Of a DNA stretch of 12,861 nucleotides, positions 7,467 to 12,861 are shown piece by piece. Origin of the DNA: Deltaproteobacteria bacterium (GTDB lineage: Bacteria; Desulfobacterota; Syntrophia; Syntrophales; UBA2210); assembly GCA_016935935.1 (NCBI GenBank), contig JAFGPZ010000025.1:1-12861 (forward strand), given 5' to 3'. Under the pieces are notes generated by a model that was given only the letters and a program-made list of their open reading frames with translations, searched no databases and had not been told where the DNA came from. Position 1 is the stretch's first letter. Each line of letters starts with the position of its first letter. The translations under genes and the position numbers were made by a program.

Positions 7467-8300
7467 TCAGGATATCTGCTTGACTAAGACAGACAGGGGA
7501 ACAATATCGATTCCTTTCGACTGGAACAGAGGTATTGTCTCCCTCACAGCCTTGAGTGTGCTCTCATAGGGATGCCCAATAACGATCAAGGTATGCCATT
7601 GCTCCCGTTTTTTTATAAGATCAGCCAGTATCTTGAAAGTGTCTCTATACTGACCGCTGTTGTCTATAAAGACATCTCTTGATGCGTATACTAGGCCTAC
7701 CTTTTTTGCAACCGCTCTTCCCATCGAATTGCTGGTCGTATAACTATCGACGAAAAAGAGGTTCTTCCTCTTCAACTCTTTGAAAACGATAGTCAATTTT
7801 TCTTCACTTTCCATAAAGAGAGACCCCATATGGTTGTTTGCACCCAGTATCCCCGGGAGGGTATCAATATGCTCTTCAAGAGTAACAATTATCTCTTCCT
7901 TCGTCATGCCAGTTAACAACGCTCCTTTGCCAGGATTCTTTTTTGGGTATCCATGGGGTTCCATGGGAAGATGAAGAATGGTTTCCAACCCATTGAGCGC
8001 CGCTTTTTCAACAGCTTCTCTGGAATAGGGGCAATTGGGAAGTATGGAAAATGTGACAGGAATGCCCATCTGTACAATACTCCGTATAGGCGCAGTATCA
8101 TAACCGATATCATCAATGATGATGGCTATCATGTTACTTCTTGTTTTTTGTGTGACATAACTAGCCGGTTTCAAAGAACTTTTATGAGGCTTCTCTTCCT
8201 GTGTCAGGATGGAGATGGGAACTGGCGTAAGCAGCAGAAAGAGGATACCGAGACATATGATAATTCTTTGAGTGATTAGAGAATGCTTCCGCTTCTTCAC
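7467..8300 (-). CDS. yibQ: YibQ-type divergent polysaccharide deacetylase, exported or membrane-anchored
   Basis: This 277-residue protein belongs to the divergent polysaccharide deacetylase family (DUF610/YibQ, NodB-like barrel). It starts with GTG at 8300, 13 bases after ctpA, with GAGGA nine bases upstream. A basic leader and hydrophobic segment (about 12-33) target it to the periplasm. Visible family motifs are AIIIDDIGYD (59-68) with the paired aspartates D63-D64, LHLPMEP (109-115), GANNHMGS (153-160), FFVDSYTT (182-189) and IGHPYEST (241-248). The conserved Asp and His residues fit a metal-dependent hydrolase site, but the substrate is unknown for the family; peptidoglycan or another envelope glycan is usual speculation. 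Adjacency to a ctpA-type protease is a recurring arrangement in proteobacteria. Confidence 0.9.
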   Translation of the reverse strand: MKKRKHSLITQRIIICLGILFLLLTPVPISILTQEEKPHKSSLKPASYVTQKTRSNMIAIIIDDIGYDTAPIRSIVQMGIPVTFSILPNCPYSREAVEKAALNGLETILHLPMEPHGYPKKNPGKGALLTGMTKEEIIVTLEEHIDTLPGILGANNHMGSLFMESEEKLTIVFKELKRKNLFFVDSYTTSNSMGRAVAKKVGLVYASRDVFIDNSGQYRDTFKILADLIKKREQWHTLIVIGHPYESTLKAVRETIPLFQSKGIDIVPLSVLVKQIS

Positions 8301-8313
8301 CTCTTACATTCCT

Positions 8314-9618
8314 CTATCTCTTATTCATTCGGGAGAATATTTCCCAACTTTTCAATATGTCTATGGCACGGCTCAACTGGTTGTCATCTGTTAAATCATC
8401 AGGTTTCCTTTCCGGCTTTTTCGCTTCTTCCGTTTCTTTATCCCCCTCAATATGTCCCTTGAGATCACTTTCTCTGATCTGCTTCGGCCGCTCTTTGTTC
8501 CCATCGGGACTTGCATATTCAATCTCGATATCGGGACTGATGCCTTTAGCTTGAATCAATCTTCCGCTGGGTGTATAATATTTTCCAGTTGTCAATTTCA
8601 GGGCGGCGCCGTTGTTTAAGGGAATTATTACCTGCATGGATGCCTTCCCGAAGGTCTGTGTTCCCAGCAGCAGTGCCCTCTCGTTATCCTGAAGTGCTCC
8701 CGACACTATTTCTGATGCACTCGCGCTCGCTCCATTTATTAACACGATTATTGGGCATTCAGGTTCATCTCCGTCATTTTTTGCAGTGTAGACTGTCCCA
8801 GATTTCTTAGCTCTTCCCTTTGTAGAAACAATCACTCCCGATTTCAGAAATGCGTCCGAGACCTTTATGGACTGTTCCAGAACACCACCGGGATTGTTTC
8901 TCAGGTCGAGGATAAGTCCCTTGAGAGGGACAACTTCTTTGATTAAGGAATTCAACGCTTTATTGAGTTCCGTGGTCGTCGTTTCCTGGAAGTTCGATAT
9001 TCTCAAGTATCCAATATTGTCATGATAGACTTTGTGCTTTACGCTCTTGATCTCGATAACAGCCCGCGTGATTATGAAATCTTTGGGCTTGTCCAGACCT
9101 TTTCGCCTGATTGTAATGGTTACCTCTGTTCCAGCCTTGCCTCTCAGTTTATGAACGGCATCTTCAAGGGTTAACCCCTTGATTGTTTTTCCGTCTATGC
9201 CGATAATCTGGTCCCCAGATTTGATTCCAGCTGTAAATGCCGGCGTGTCTTCAATAGGCGATACTACAGTAACAACCTCATTGACCATGGTAATTTCTAT
9301 ACCCAAGCCGCCGAAGGCCCCCTTCGTATTGATCCTCAATTCCTTGTATGTCTCTGCCGACATATAAGCGCTGTGAGGATCCAGAGTTTTTATCATACCC
9401 GTGATTGCGCCGTCTATTATGACGCCAGGGTCGACCTCTTCAACGTAGTTAGTTTCTATAAGATCAAGGATTTCATTGAACAGCTTCAAATTTTTATAGG
9501 TATCATTCCCAGCTGAAAAAGCAGACTTGTCCTCATAAAATCCAGGCAATATCAGCAGGGTTATAAATAGGATGATAATAAAAGAAAAGACACCTTTTTT
9601 GATAAATGTGGTCCTCAT
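8314..9618 (-). CDS. ctpA: S41 carboxyl-terminal processing protease, CtpA type
   Basis: This periplasmic serine protease of 434 residues cleaves proteins near their C termini. A hydrophobic segment (about 9-27) followed by AFSA at 33-36 may be a signal peptide or anchor. The order is N-terminal helical part (40-95), PDZ domain (about 98-175, starting GAFGGLGIEI), then the S41 core with LDLRNNPGG (237-245), NGASASASEIVSGAL (295-309) and GTQTFGKASMQ (319-329). By alignment with Prc and P. aeruginosa CtpA the catalytic pair is S300 and K325 (25 apart, as in those enzymes), with Q329 nearby. A charged linker (about 370-412) leads to a C-terminal helix, the region used for oligomerisation in CtpA. 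The start at 9618 has GGAGG five bases upstream. All key residues are present. It is the first gene of the operon. Confidence 0.94.
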   Translation of the reverse strand: MRTTFIKKGVFSFIIILFITLLILPGFYEDKSAFSAGNDTYKNLKLFNEILDLIETNYVEEVDPGVIIDGAITGMIKTLDPHSAYMSAETYKELRINTKGAFGGLGIEITMVNEVVTVVSPIEDTPAFTAGIKSGDQIIGIDGKTIKGLTLEDAVHKLRGKAGTEVTITIRRKGLDKPKDFIITRAVIEIKSVKHKVYHDNIGYLRISNFQETTTTELNKALNSLIKEVVPLKGLILDLRNNPGGVLEQSIKVSDAFLKSGVIVSTKGRAKKSGTVYTAKNDGDEPECPIIVLINGASASASEIVSGALQDNERALLLGTQTFGKASMQVIIPLNNGAALKLTTGKYYTPSGRLIQAKGISPDIEIEYASPDGNKERPKQIRESDLKGHIEGDKETEEAKKPERKPDDLTDDNQLSRAIDILKSWEIFSRMNKR

Positions 9619-9627
9619 GTGGTCCTC
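9606..9627 (-). repeat. Exact 11-bp tandem duplication across the ctpA start
   Basis: On the minus strand GAGGACCACAT occurs twice head to tail. The upstream copy (9627-9617) supplies most of the Shine-Dalgarno and the first two bases of the ATG. The downstream copy (9616-9606) supplies the G of the ATG and codons 2-4. Perfect short tandem repeats like this can change copy number by slippage. Confidence 0.85.
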
Positions 9628-9628
9628 C
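9624..9628 (-). promoter_or_regulatory. Shine-Dalgarno of ctpA
   Basis: GGAGG on the minus strand, five bases before the ATG at 9618. It fixes the ctpA start and overlaps the 11-bp tandem repeat. Confidence 0.75.
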
Positions 9629-9652
9629 GCTCAGATGCGTTAATATTGAAGA

Positions 9653-9687
9653 AGCATAACACTTTTCGTGCAGTGATTTCCATCACT
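9653..9687 (-). promoter_or_regulatory. Candidate ctpA operon promoter with Crp/Fnr-type dyad
   Basis: On the minus strand an extended -10, TGT followed by TATGCT (9658-9653), lies 18 bases downstream of a -35-like TGGAAA (9682-9677). Overlapping the -35 is the dyad AGTGAT-TTCC-ATCACT (9672-9687). It fits both the Crp core GTGA-N6-TCAC and the Fnr-like TGAT-N4-ATCA. A further AAAGTGA at 9703-9709 can pair imperfectly with TCACTTTTTAC (9683-9693). The rest of the 193-base gap between patatin and ctpA shows nothing else definite. The dyad is visible in the sequence; promoter and regulator are inferred. Confidence 0.4.
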
Positions 9688-9811
9688 TTTTACAGGTATC
9701 GTAAAGTGAGGGTCTGTTTCGTTCTCTGAGAGGCCTTGCTGGAACCGAGAATGATGTATCAAGAATAGTTTTTTATAGGGCGCGTATTTTTCAGGGGAGC
9801 GTGAAAAATTG

Positions 9812-10723
9812 TCACTTGAAGAAATTCCTGACCCGCGCGTAGAACGAAGACGAGAGCACCTTTTTGATCGATTCTATGCTGTCCCTGGTTGCTCTTTCAC
9901 CTTCGTATATCAAATCCTTTGCATGCAGGTAATCAGACCAGTCAAGACTGCCGACGCGAGGTCGTATGACGATATCTGCTTCCTTGAGAGCATGATTCAT
10001 AAGGTGATAGGACATTATATCTGCCGCCCTGCTGTAGACAGAAAGGGCGGTTTGAAAATCCTCCCGAAAGATAATATCCTGCGCCACAGTAACTGCAATT
10101 ACAATGTGGGCACCCGCTTCCCGGGCTGCATGGATTGGGACGGAAGATACGATTCCGCCATCGGAGAGGATCCGTTCACCGCTTTTCATCGGTTCTATCG
10201 CGCCGGGAACGGCGCAGCTTGCAATAACAGCCTGGCGCAATGATCCCTCGGAAAAGACTATCTCTTCTCCGCTCATGAGATCTGTGGCGACTGGTCTGAA
10301 TGGGATAGATGTGTCCTCGATGTTAATATCAGGAATGAAATGATTAATCATTACTTCAAAATTTTCAATAGAAACTATACCGGGTTTGAACATCATCTGT
10401 ACGAGGTAAAAGCGGTTTTTCAGGTACTGCTGGACTTTTCTGGTGATTCCGATGTCTTCTTTGCTCTGGGCTTCCGATATGGCCCGCATTGCCGATGATT
10501 GAAATTCATCGCTGCTCAGATATTCGTCCACAATCTCTATGAGTTTTTGCGGTTCCGTACCGCCGGCATAGGCTCCGCCGATAAGCGCTCCCACACTGGT
10601 TCCGGTAATGATATCAACGGGAATCGATTCTTCTTCCAATACTTTCAGTACGCCTATATGTGCAAAACCCCGGGCGCCTCCTCCCCCAAGGGTGAGGGCG
10701 ACGGGCTTCTTCTTATGTTTCAT
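9812..10723 (-). CDS. Patatin-like phospholipase family protein, RssA type
   Basis: This cytoplasmic-looking 303-residue hydrolase has no signal peptide. It has the full patatin signature: the oxyanion-hole loop GGGGARG (13-19), the nucleophile elbow GTSVG (41-45) with Ser43, and DGG (188-190) with Asp188 completing the Ser-Asp dyad. Additional family marks are FRPVATDL (142-149) and ASCAVPGAIEP (168-178). The family hydrolyses acyl esters of lipids; the real substrate of RssA-type proteins is not settled. Length is normal for this subgroup. The ATG at 10723 is preceded two codons upstream by an in-frame TAG, so no longer start is possible. The Shine-Dalgarno is weak. It lies 85 bases downstream of the flavoredoxin-like gene on the same strand and may be co-transcribed with it. 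Confidence 0.92.
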   Translation of the reverse strand: MKHKKKPVALTLGGGGARGFAHIGVLKVLEEESIPVDIITGTSVGALIGGAYAGGTEPQKLIEIVDEYLSSDEFQSSAMRAISEAQSKEDIGITRKVQQYLKNRFYLVQMMFKPGIVSIENFEVMINHFIPDINIEDTSIPFRPVATDLMSGEEIVFSEGSLRQAVIASCAVPGAIEPMKSGERILSDGGIVSSVPIHAAREAGAHIVIAVTVAQDIIFREDFQTALSVYSRAADIMSYHLMNHALKEADIVIRPRVGSLDWSDYLHAKDLIYEGERATRDSIESIKKVLSSSFYARVRNFFK

Positions 10724-10808
10724 AATCTACAAGTCATCAAAGCCTTTTGAAATGATAATGCTTTTCATCTTTAAGAAAATTGAAAATTGGAAGTCCCCAT
10801 GACTTTGA

Positions 10809-11381
10809 TTATTTTATGAGTTCTCTTCCCGTTGAAAATGCCTTTCCCAGGCAGTTGCCGAAACCAAAATATTCTCCATGCCCAGGTTCGTATATAAGAG
10901 GCCTCATCTTACTGACATCAGGAAGCCCTCTTTCATCCAGATATTCTTCATCAACCGTTATATCGATTATTTCACCCGTGAACTGTGTGTGCAATCCTAT
11001 CTCAAAGGTTTGTATAACCCTGCACTCGAGGATAAGTGGGAACTCCTTTACGTATGGCGCGTCAACCTTATCGCTTTTTACCGGTGTCAGTCCTGTGACG
11101 GCAAACTTGTCCGCCTTACTTCCCGATTCGATACCGCAATAGTCTGCCTCCCTCATGTGATGGTCGCCGGGTATGCTTATGGTATAGGCCATCTTTTCCA
11201 TAATGTTGCCATATGTATGTGTGGCCTTTCTGAGAGATATGGTAACGCAGGGCGGTACGGAGCAGCATATTCCTCCCCAGGCGACAGTCATGATGTTTGG
11301 CTTGCCTAGGGAATCATAGGTGCCCACTACAAAAACAGGCGTGGGGTATGCAAGTGTCTTGGCTCCTATCGATTTTTTCAT
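10809..11381 (-). CDS. Flavoredoxin-like FMN-binding flavin reductase domain protein
   Basis: This 190-residue cytoplasmic protein is of the flavin reductase-like FMN-binding family, in the subgroup called flavoredoxin in sulfate reducers. I chose the ATG at 11381 because GAGGAGG lies six bases upstream; the ATG at 11396 would add five residues without a good site. Family features are PTPVFVVGTYD (13-23), NIMTVAWGGICCSVPPCVTI (29-48), SLRKATHTYGNI (49-60), the phosphate/flavin-binding region of this group, and YFGFGNCLGKAF (171-182) near the C terminus. C39, C40, C45 and C177 are notable but are not a known metal motif. Such proteins bind FMN and transfer electrons in anaerobes, and partners vary. 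It stands behind its own strong promoter. Confidence 0.88.
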   Translation of the reverse strand: MKKSIGAKTLAYPTPVFVVGTYDSLGKPNIMTVAWGGICCSVPPCVTISLRKATHTYGNIMEKMAYTISIPGDHHMREADYCGIESGSKADKFAVTGLTPVKSDKVDAPYVKEFPLILECRVIQTFEIGLHTQFTGEIIDITVDEEYLDERGLPDVSKMRPLIYEPGHGEYFGFGNCLGKAFSTGRELIK

Positions 11382-11387
11382 GATTAA

Positions 11388-11394
11388 CCTCCTC
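11388..11394 (-). promoter_or_regulatory. Shine-Dalgarno deciding the flavoredoxin start
   Basis: GAGGAGG on the minus strand with a six-base spacer to the ATG at 11381. This rules in favour of the shorter reading over the ATG at 11396. Confidence 0.8.
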
Positions 11395-11413
11395 ATGTAA
11401 TCGTATGAAAGTC

Positions 11414-11442
11414 ATTCTATGATGGACTCTACAAAATGTCAA
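11414..11442 (-). promoter_or_regulatory. Near-consensus sigma70 promoter of the flavoredoxin-like gene
   Basis: On the minus strand the -35 is TTGACA (11442-11437, perfect), the spacer is 17 bases, and the -10 is TAGAAT (11419-11414, five of six). The start point would fall near 11407, leaving a leader of about 25 bases with the Shine-Dalgarno. No operator-like dyad is obvious, so expression may be constitutive. Confidence 0.75.
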
Positions 11443-11540
11443 ATACCTGTCTTTTGATTGCTGGCGATACTTTATTTAATGGATGCGTCAGAAAACAATC
11501 CACGTAGTTTATCGCTCTTCACACCAAAATTTGAAAAACT

Positions 11541-11569
11541 TTGACTTTCTGATCAGGATACAATATAGA
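11541..11569 (+). promoter_or_regulatory. Candidate sigma70 promoter of the polyprenyl synthase gene
   Basis: TTGACT (11541-11546), 17-base spacer, TATAGA (11564-11569). The start point would be near 11576, with a leader of about 38 bases. The 232-base region 11382-11613 also holds the divergent flavoredoxin promoter; I see no small gene in the remainder. Confidence 0.45.
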
Positions 11570-11583
11570 TATCAACTCACACT

Positions 11584-11595
11584 GACCGGACGGTC
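11584..11595 (+). promoter_or_regulatory. Small dyad GACCG-GA-CGGTC in the polyprenyl synthase leader
   Basis: A perfect 5+5 inverted repeat with a two-base centre lies just downstream of the proposed start point and 18 bases before the ATG at 11614. It has the shape of an operator half-site pair of TetR-like type. A repeat this short could be chance. Confidence 0.25.
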
Positions 11596-11613
11596 TATGC
11601 CATTTATACGGAA

Positions 11614-12612
11614 ATGCAGTCAGAAGAACGGGAACATGTTATGCAGATACAGGATATTTTCCACCGCTATGAAAAAGACCTCGACATGGTGGAAAAATTC
11701 ATAGAGGAACAACACCGGTCTTATGTAGACCTGATTCCTGAGATAACGGGCTATATAATAAACAGCGGCGGGAAGAGGTTGCGGCCACTCTTGCTGATGA
11801 TATCTTCGGACCTTTGTGGCTATAAAGGTGACAGGCGTTACGCGATGGCCGCGATTCTTGAATTCATTCATACCGCATCGCTCCTTCATGACGATGTGGT
11901 GGATCGCGCGACAATAAGACGTGGCAGACTGTCGGCAAACAGCGTGTGGGGTAATTCCGCGGCCGTTCTGGTGGGCGATTATCTCTATTCAAAGGCCTTC
12001 AAGGTGCTTGCCGAGGATGAAGACCCTGCCATACAGAAACTTCTTGCGATAACGACCACGACCATGAGCGAAGGGGAGATCATACAACTGGTTAAGATGG
12101 GTCAAATTAATACCAGCGAAAAGGAATACCTTTCTGTCATAGAAAAGAAGACGGCAATACTAATCTCGGCAGCCTGCGCAGTAGGCGCCCTGCTGGCAAA
12201 GAAGTCGGAGACAGAGGTCGAGGCGTTGACGAGATTCGGAATGAGACTGGGTATGGCCTATCAGCTGACCGATGATTCCCTCGACTATGTCGCCGAAGAG
12301 GAATTTGGCAAGACAATAGGGATGGACATCAGAGAAGGTAAGACAACACTTCCTCTCATAAGGACATTGAAAAAGTGTTCCACTGCCGAAAAGGAGTTGA
12401 TCAGGAGGGCAATGGTAAACAAGGACATCAAGGAGAATGAAATCACTGAGATCGTTTCTCTAATCGACCGGTACAGAGGCATAGAATACGCCATGGATAA
12501 GGCGAAGGAGTATATCGGCGAGGCAAAGAAATTTATCGACTCTTTTGAAGATACCATGCCGAAAAAGGTTCTTTTGGCGATTTCGGAGTATATCATTGAA
12601 AGGAAATTGTAA
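11614..12612 (+). CDS. ispB: Long-chain trans-polyprenyl diphosphate synthase (IspB/octaprenyl type)
   Basis: This enzyme condenses isopentenyl diphosphate units into the side chain of respiratory quinones in the cytoplasm. The 332-residue reading has all family motifs: SGGKRLRP (51-58), the first Asp-rich motif DDVVD (93-97), GDYLYSKAF (121-129), KKT (178-180) and the second Asp-rich motif TDDSLDY (219-225). The residue five before the first aspartate is Ala88. A small residue there is associated with long products, whereas aromatic residues stop chains at C15-C20. Exact chain length cannot be read from this. The start is uncertain: ATG at 11614 or at 11641 (MQIQDIFHRYEKDL, closer to typical homologs); neither has a strong Shine-Dalgarno. 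It is transcribed away from the flavoredoxin gene. Confidence 0.93.
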   Translation: MQSEEREHVMQIQDIFHRYEKDLDMVEKFIEEQHRSYVDLIPEITGYIINSGGKRLRPLLLMISSDLCGYKGDRRYAMAAILEFIHTASLLHDDVVDRATIRRGRLSANSVWGNSAAVLVGDYLYSKAFKVLAEDEDPAIQKLLAITTTTMSEGEIIQLVKMGQINTSEKEYLSVIEKKTAILISAACAVGALLAKKSETEVEALTRFGMRLGMAYQLTDDSLDYVAEEEFGKTIGMDIREGKTTLPLIRTLKKCSTAEKELIRRAMVNKDIKENEITEIVSLIDRYRGIEYAMDKAKEYIGEAKKFIDSFEDTMPKKVLLAISEYIIERKL

Positions 12613-12699
12613 GGCAGGAATCGGTCAACTCGGAACAACTCTCCTGATTTTACCAACGCACATCCTGTGTTCAATACTGCTCAAATTTGAAATAAAAAC

Positions 12700-12731
12700 A
12701 GGGCCGGACACCGATGGCCGCGGCCCTTTTT
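12700..12731 (+). terminator. Probable bidirectional terminator after the polyprenyl synthase gene
   Basis: The stem AGGGCCG (12700-12706) pairs with CGGCCCT (12721-12727) around a 14-base loop and is followed by TTTTT. On the minus strand the same stem is followed by G-TTTTT-ATTT, so it can serve the minus-strand gene entering from the right as well. The 87 bases between the stop at 12612 and the hairpin show nothing recognisable. Confidence 0.8.
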
Positions 12732-12769
12732 ATGGAAAGAGAGGGCTGTCGCCGGAGTTAGAGAAAAAC

Positions 12770-12861
12770 TCAGTGCGGTGACTGTTGTCCATAGAATATA
12801 CCAGTCGCTCCTTCGCCGTTTGTTTTATACATGCCCCAGGCGCCCCCAATGGCCTGAGCCG
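12770..12861 (-). CDS. 3' end of an unidentified minus-strand gene entering from the right
   Basis: Reading the minus strand from the right edge, one frame is open for 29 residues to a TGA at 12772-12770. The residues (AIGGAWGMYKTNGEGATGIF, then YGQQSPH) are glycine- and aromatic-rich and look like real protein, perhaps a beta-rich secreted or surface repeat. The stop lies about 40 bases before a terminator that works in this direction. I do not recognise the family, and the call rests on composition and context only. Confidence 0.45.
   Translation of the reverse strand, partial: AQAIGGAWGMYKTNGEGATGIFYGQQSPH

Noticed and set aside
9786..9809. Hairpin ATTTTTCA / TGAAAAAT just after the patatin stop as a terminator
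   Set aside because: The stem is AT-rich and is followed on the minus strand by ACGCGCCC rather than a T-run. It might slow polymerase but is not a convincing terminator.
10731..10809. AAGTCAT / ATGACTT pair flanking the patatin-flavoredoxin gap
   Set aside because: A seven-base match about 60 bases apart with no supporting structure; likely chance.
10780..11309. Plus-strand open frames across the flavoredoxin-like gene
   Set aside because: They are shadows of the minus-strand gene, lack family similarity and have no good start signals.
12545..12781. Plus-strand 78-residue open frame across the end of the polyprenyl synthase gene
   Set aside because: It overlaps the synthase in another frame and runs through the terminator hairpin.
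1..12861. CRISPR array, insertion sequence, phage or toxin-antitoxin genes
   Set aside because: I saw no regularly spaced repeats, no transposase or integrase motifs and no small gene pairs. Codon style is uniform across the window.

Overview
The window is one stretch of cell-envelope genes from a didermic (Gram-negative) bacterium. It holds a complete Tol-Pal cluster, four predicted lipoproteins, a flavoredoxin-type flavoprotein and a trans-polyprenyl diphosphate synthase. The style of these proteins and the gene order look like a deltaproteobacterium (Desulfobacterota, syntroph- or sulfate-reducer-like). That assignment is inferred from protein style alone. I see no insertion sequences, phage genes, CRISPR arrays, tRNAs or rRNAs, and no gene-free stretch longer than 300 bases.

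Left part, plus strand (1-4830): tolQ (5' end at or beyond the window edge), tolR, a short tolA/TonB-like gene, tolB, pal and a cpoB/ybgF-like gene, ending in a clear hairpin terminator at 4783-4830. TolQ, TolR and TolA form the inner-membrane proton-driven motor. TolB and Pal are its periplasmic and outer-membrane partners, and CpoB-type proteins link the system to peptidoglycan synthesis during constriction.

Middle part, minus strand (9618 down to 4886): an S41 carboxyl-terminal processing protease (ctpA type), a YibQ-type divergent polysaccharide deacetylase, a lipoprotein of 15 tandem TPRs and a LolB-like lipoprotein. Gaps are 13, 25 and 0 bases, so this is very probably one operon. It joins two neighbourhoods that are separate in Pseudomonas aeruginosa: ctpA-yibQ, and lbcA (TPR activator of CtpA)-lolB. 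The simplest reading is a self-contained regulated periplasmic proteolysis module, with the TPR lipoprotein as the protease's outer-membrane adaptor. Its upstream region carries a Crp/Fnr-type dyad and an exact 11-bp tandem duplication across the ribosome binding site and start codon of ctpA.

Right part: on the minus strand, a patatin-like (RssA-type) hydrolase (10723-9812) and a flavoredoxin-like FMN protein (11381-10809), the latter behind a near-consensus sigma70 promoter. Divergent to it on the plus strand is a long-chain polyprenyl diphosphate synthase (11614-12612) with its own candidate promoter and a small dyad. A probable bidirectional terminator follows (12700-12731). The last 92 bases look like the 3' end of an unidentified minus-strand gene entering from the right.
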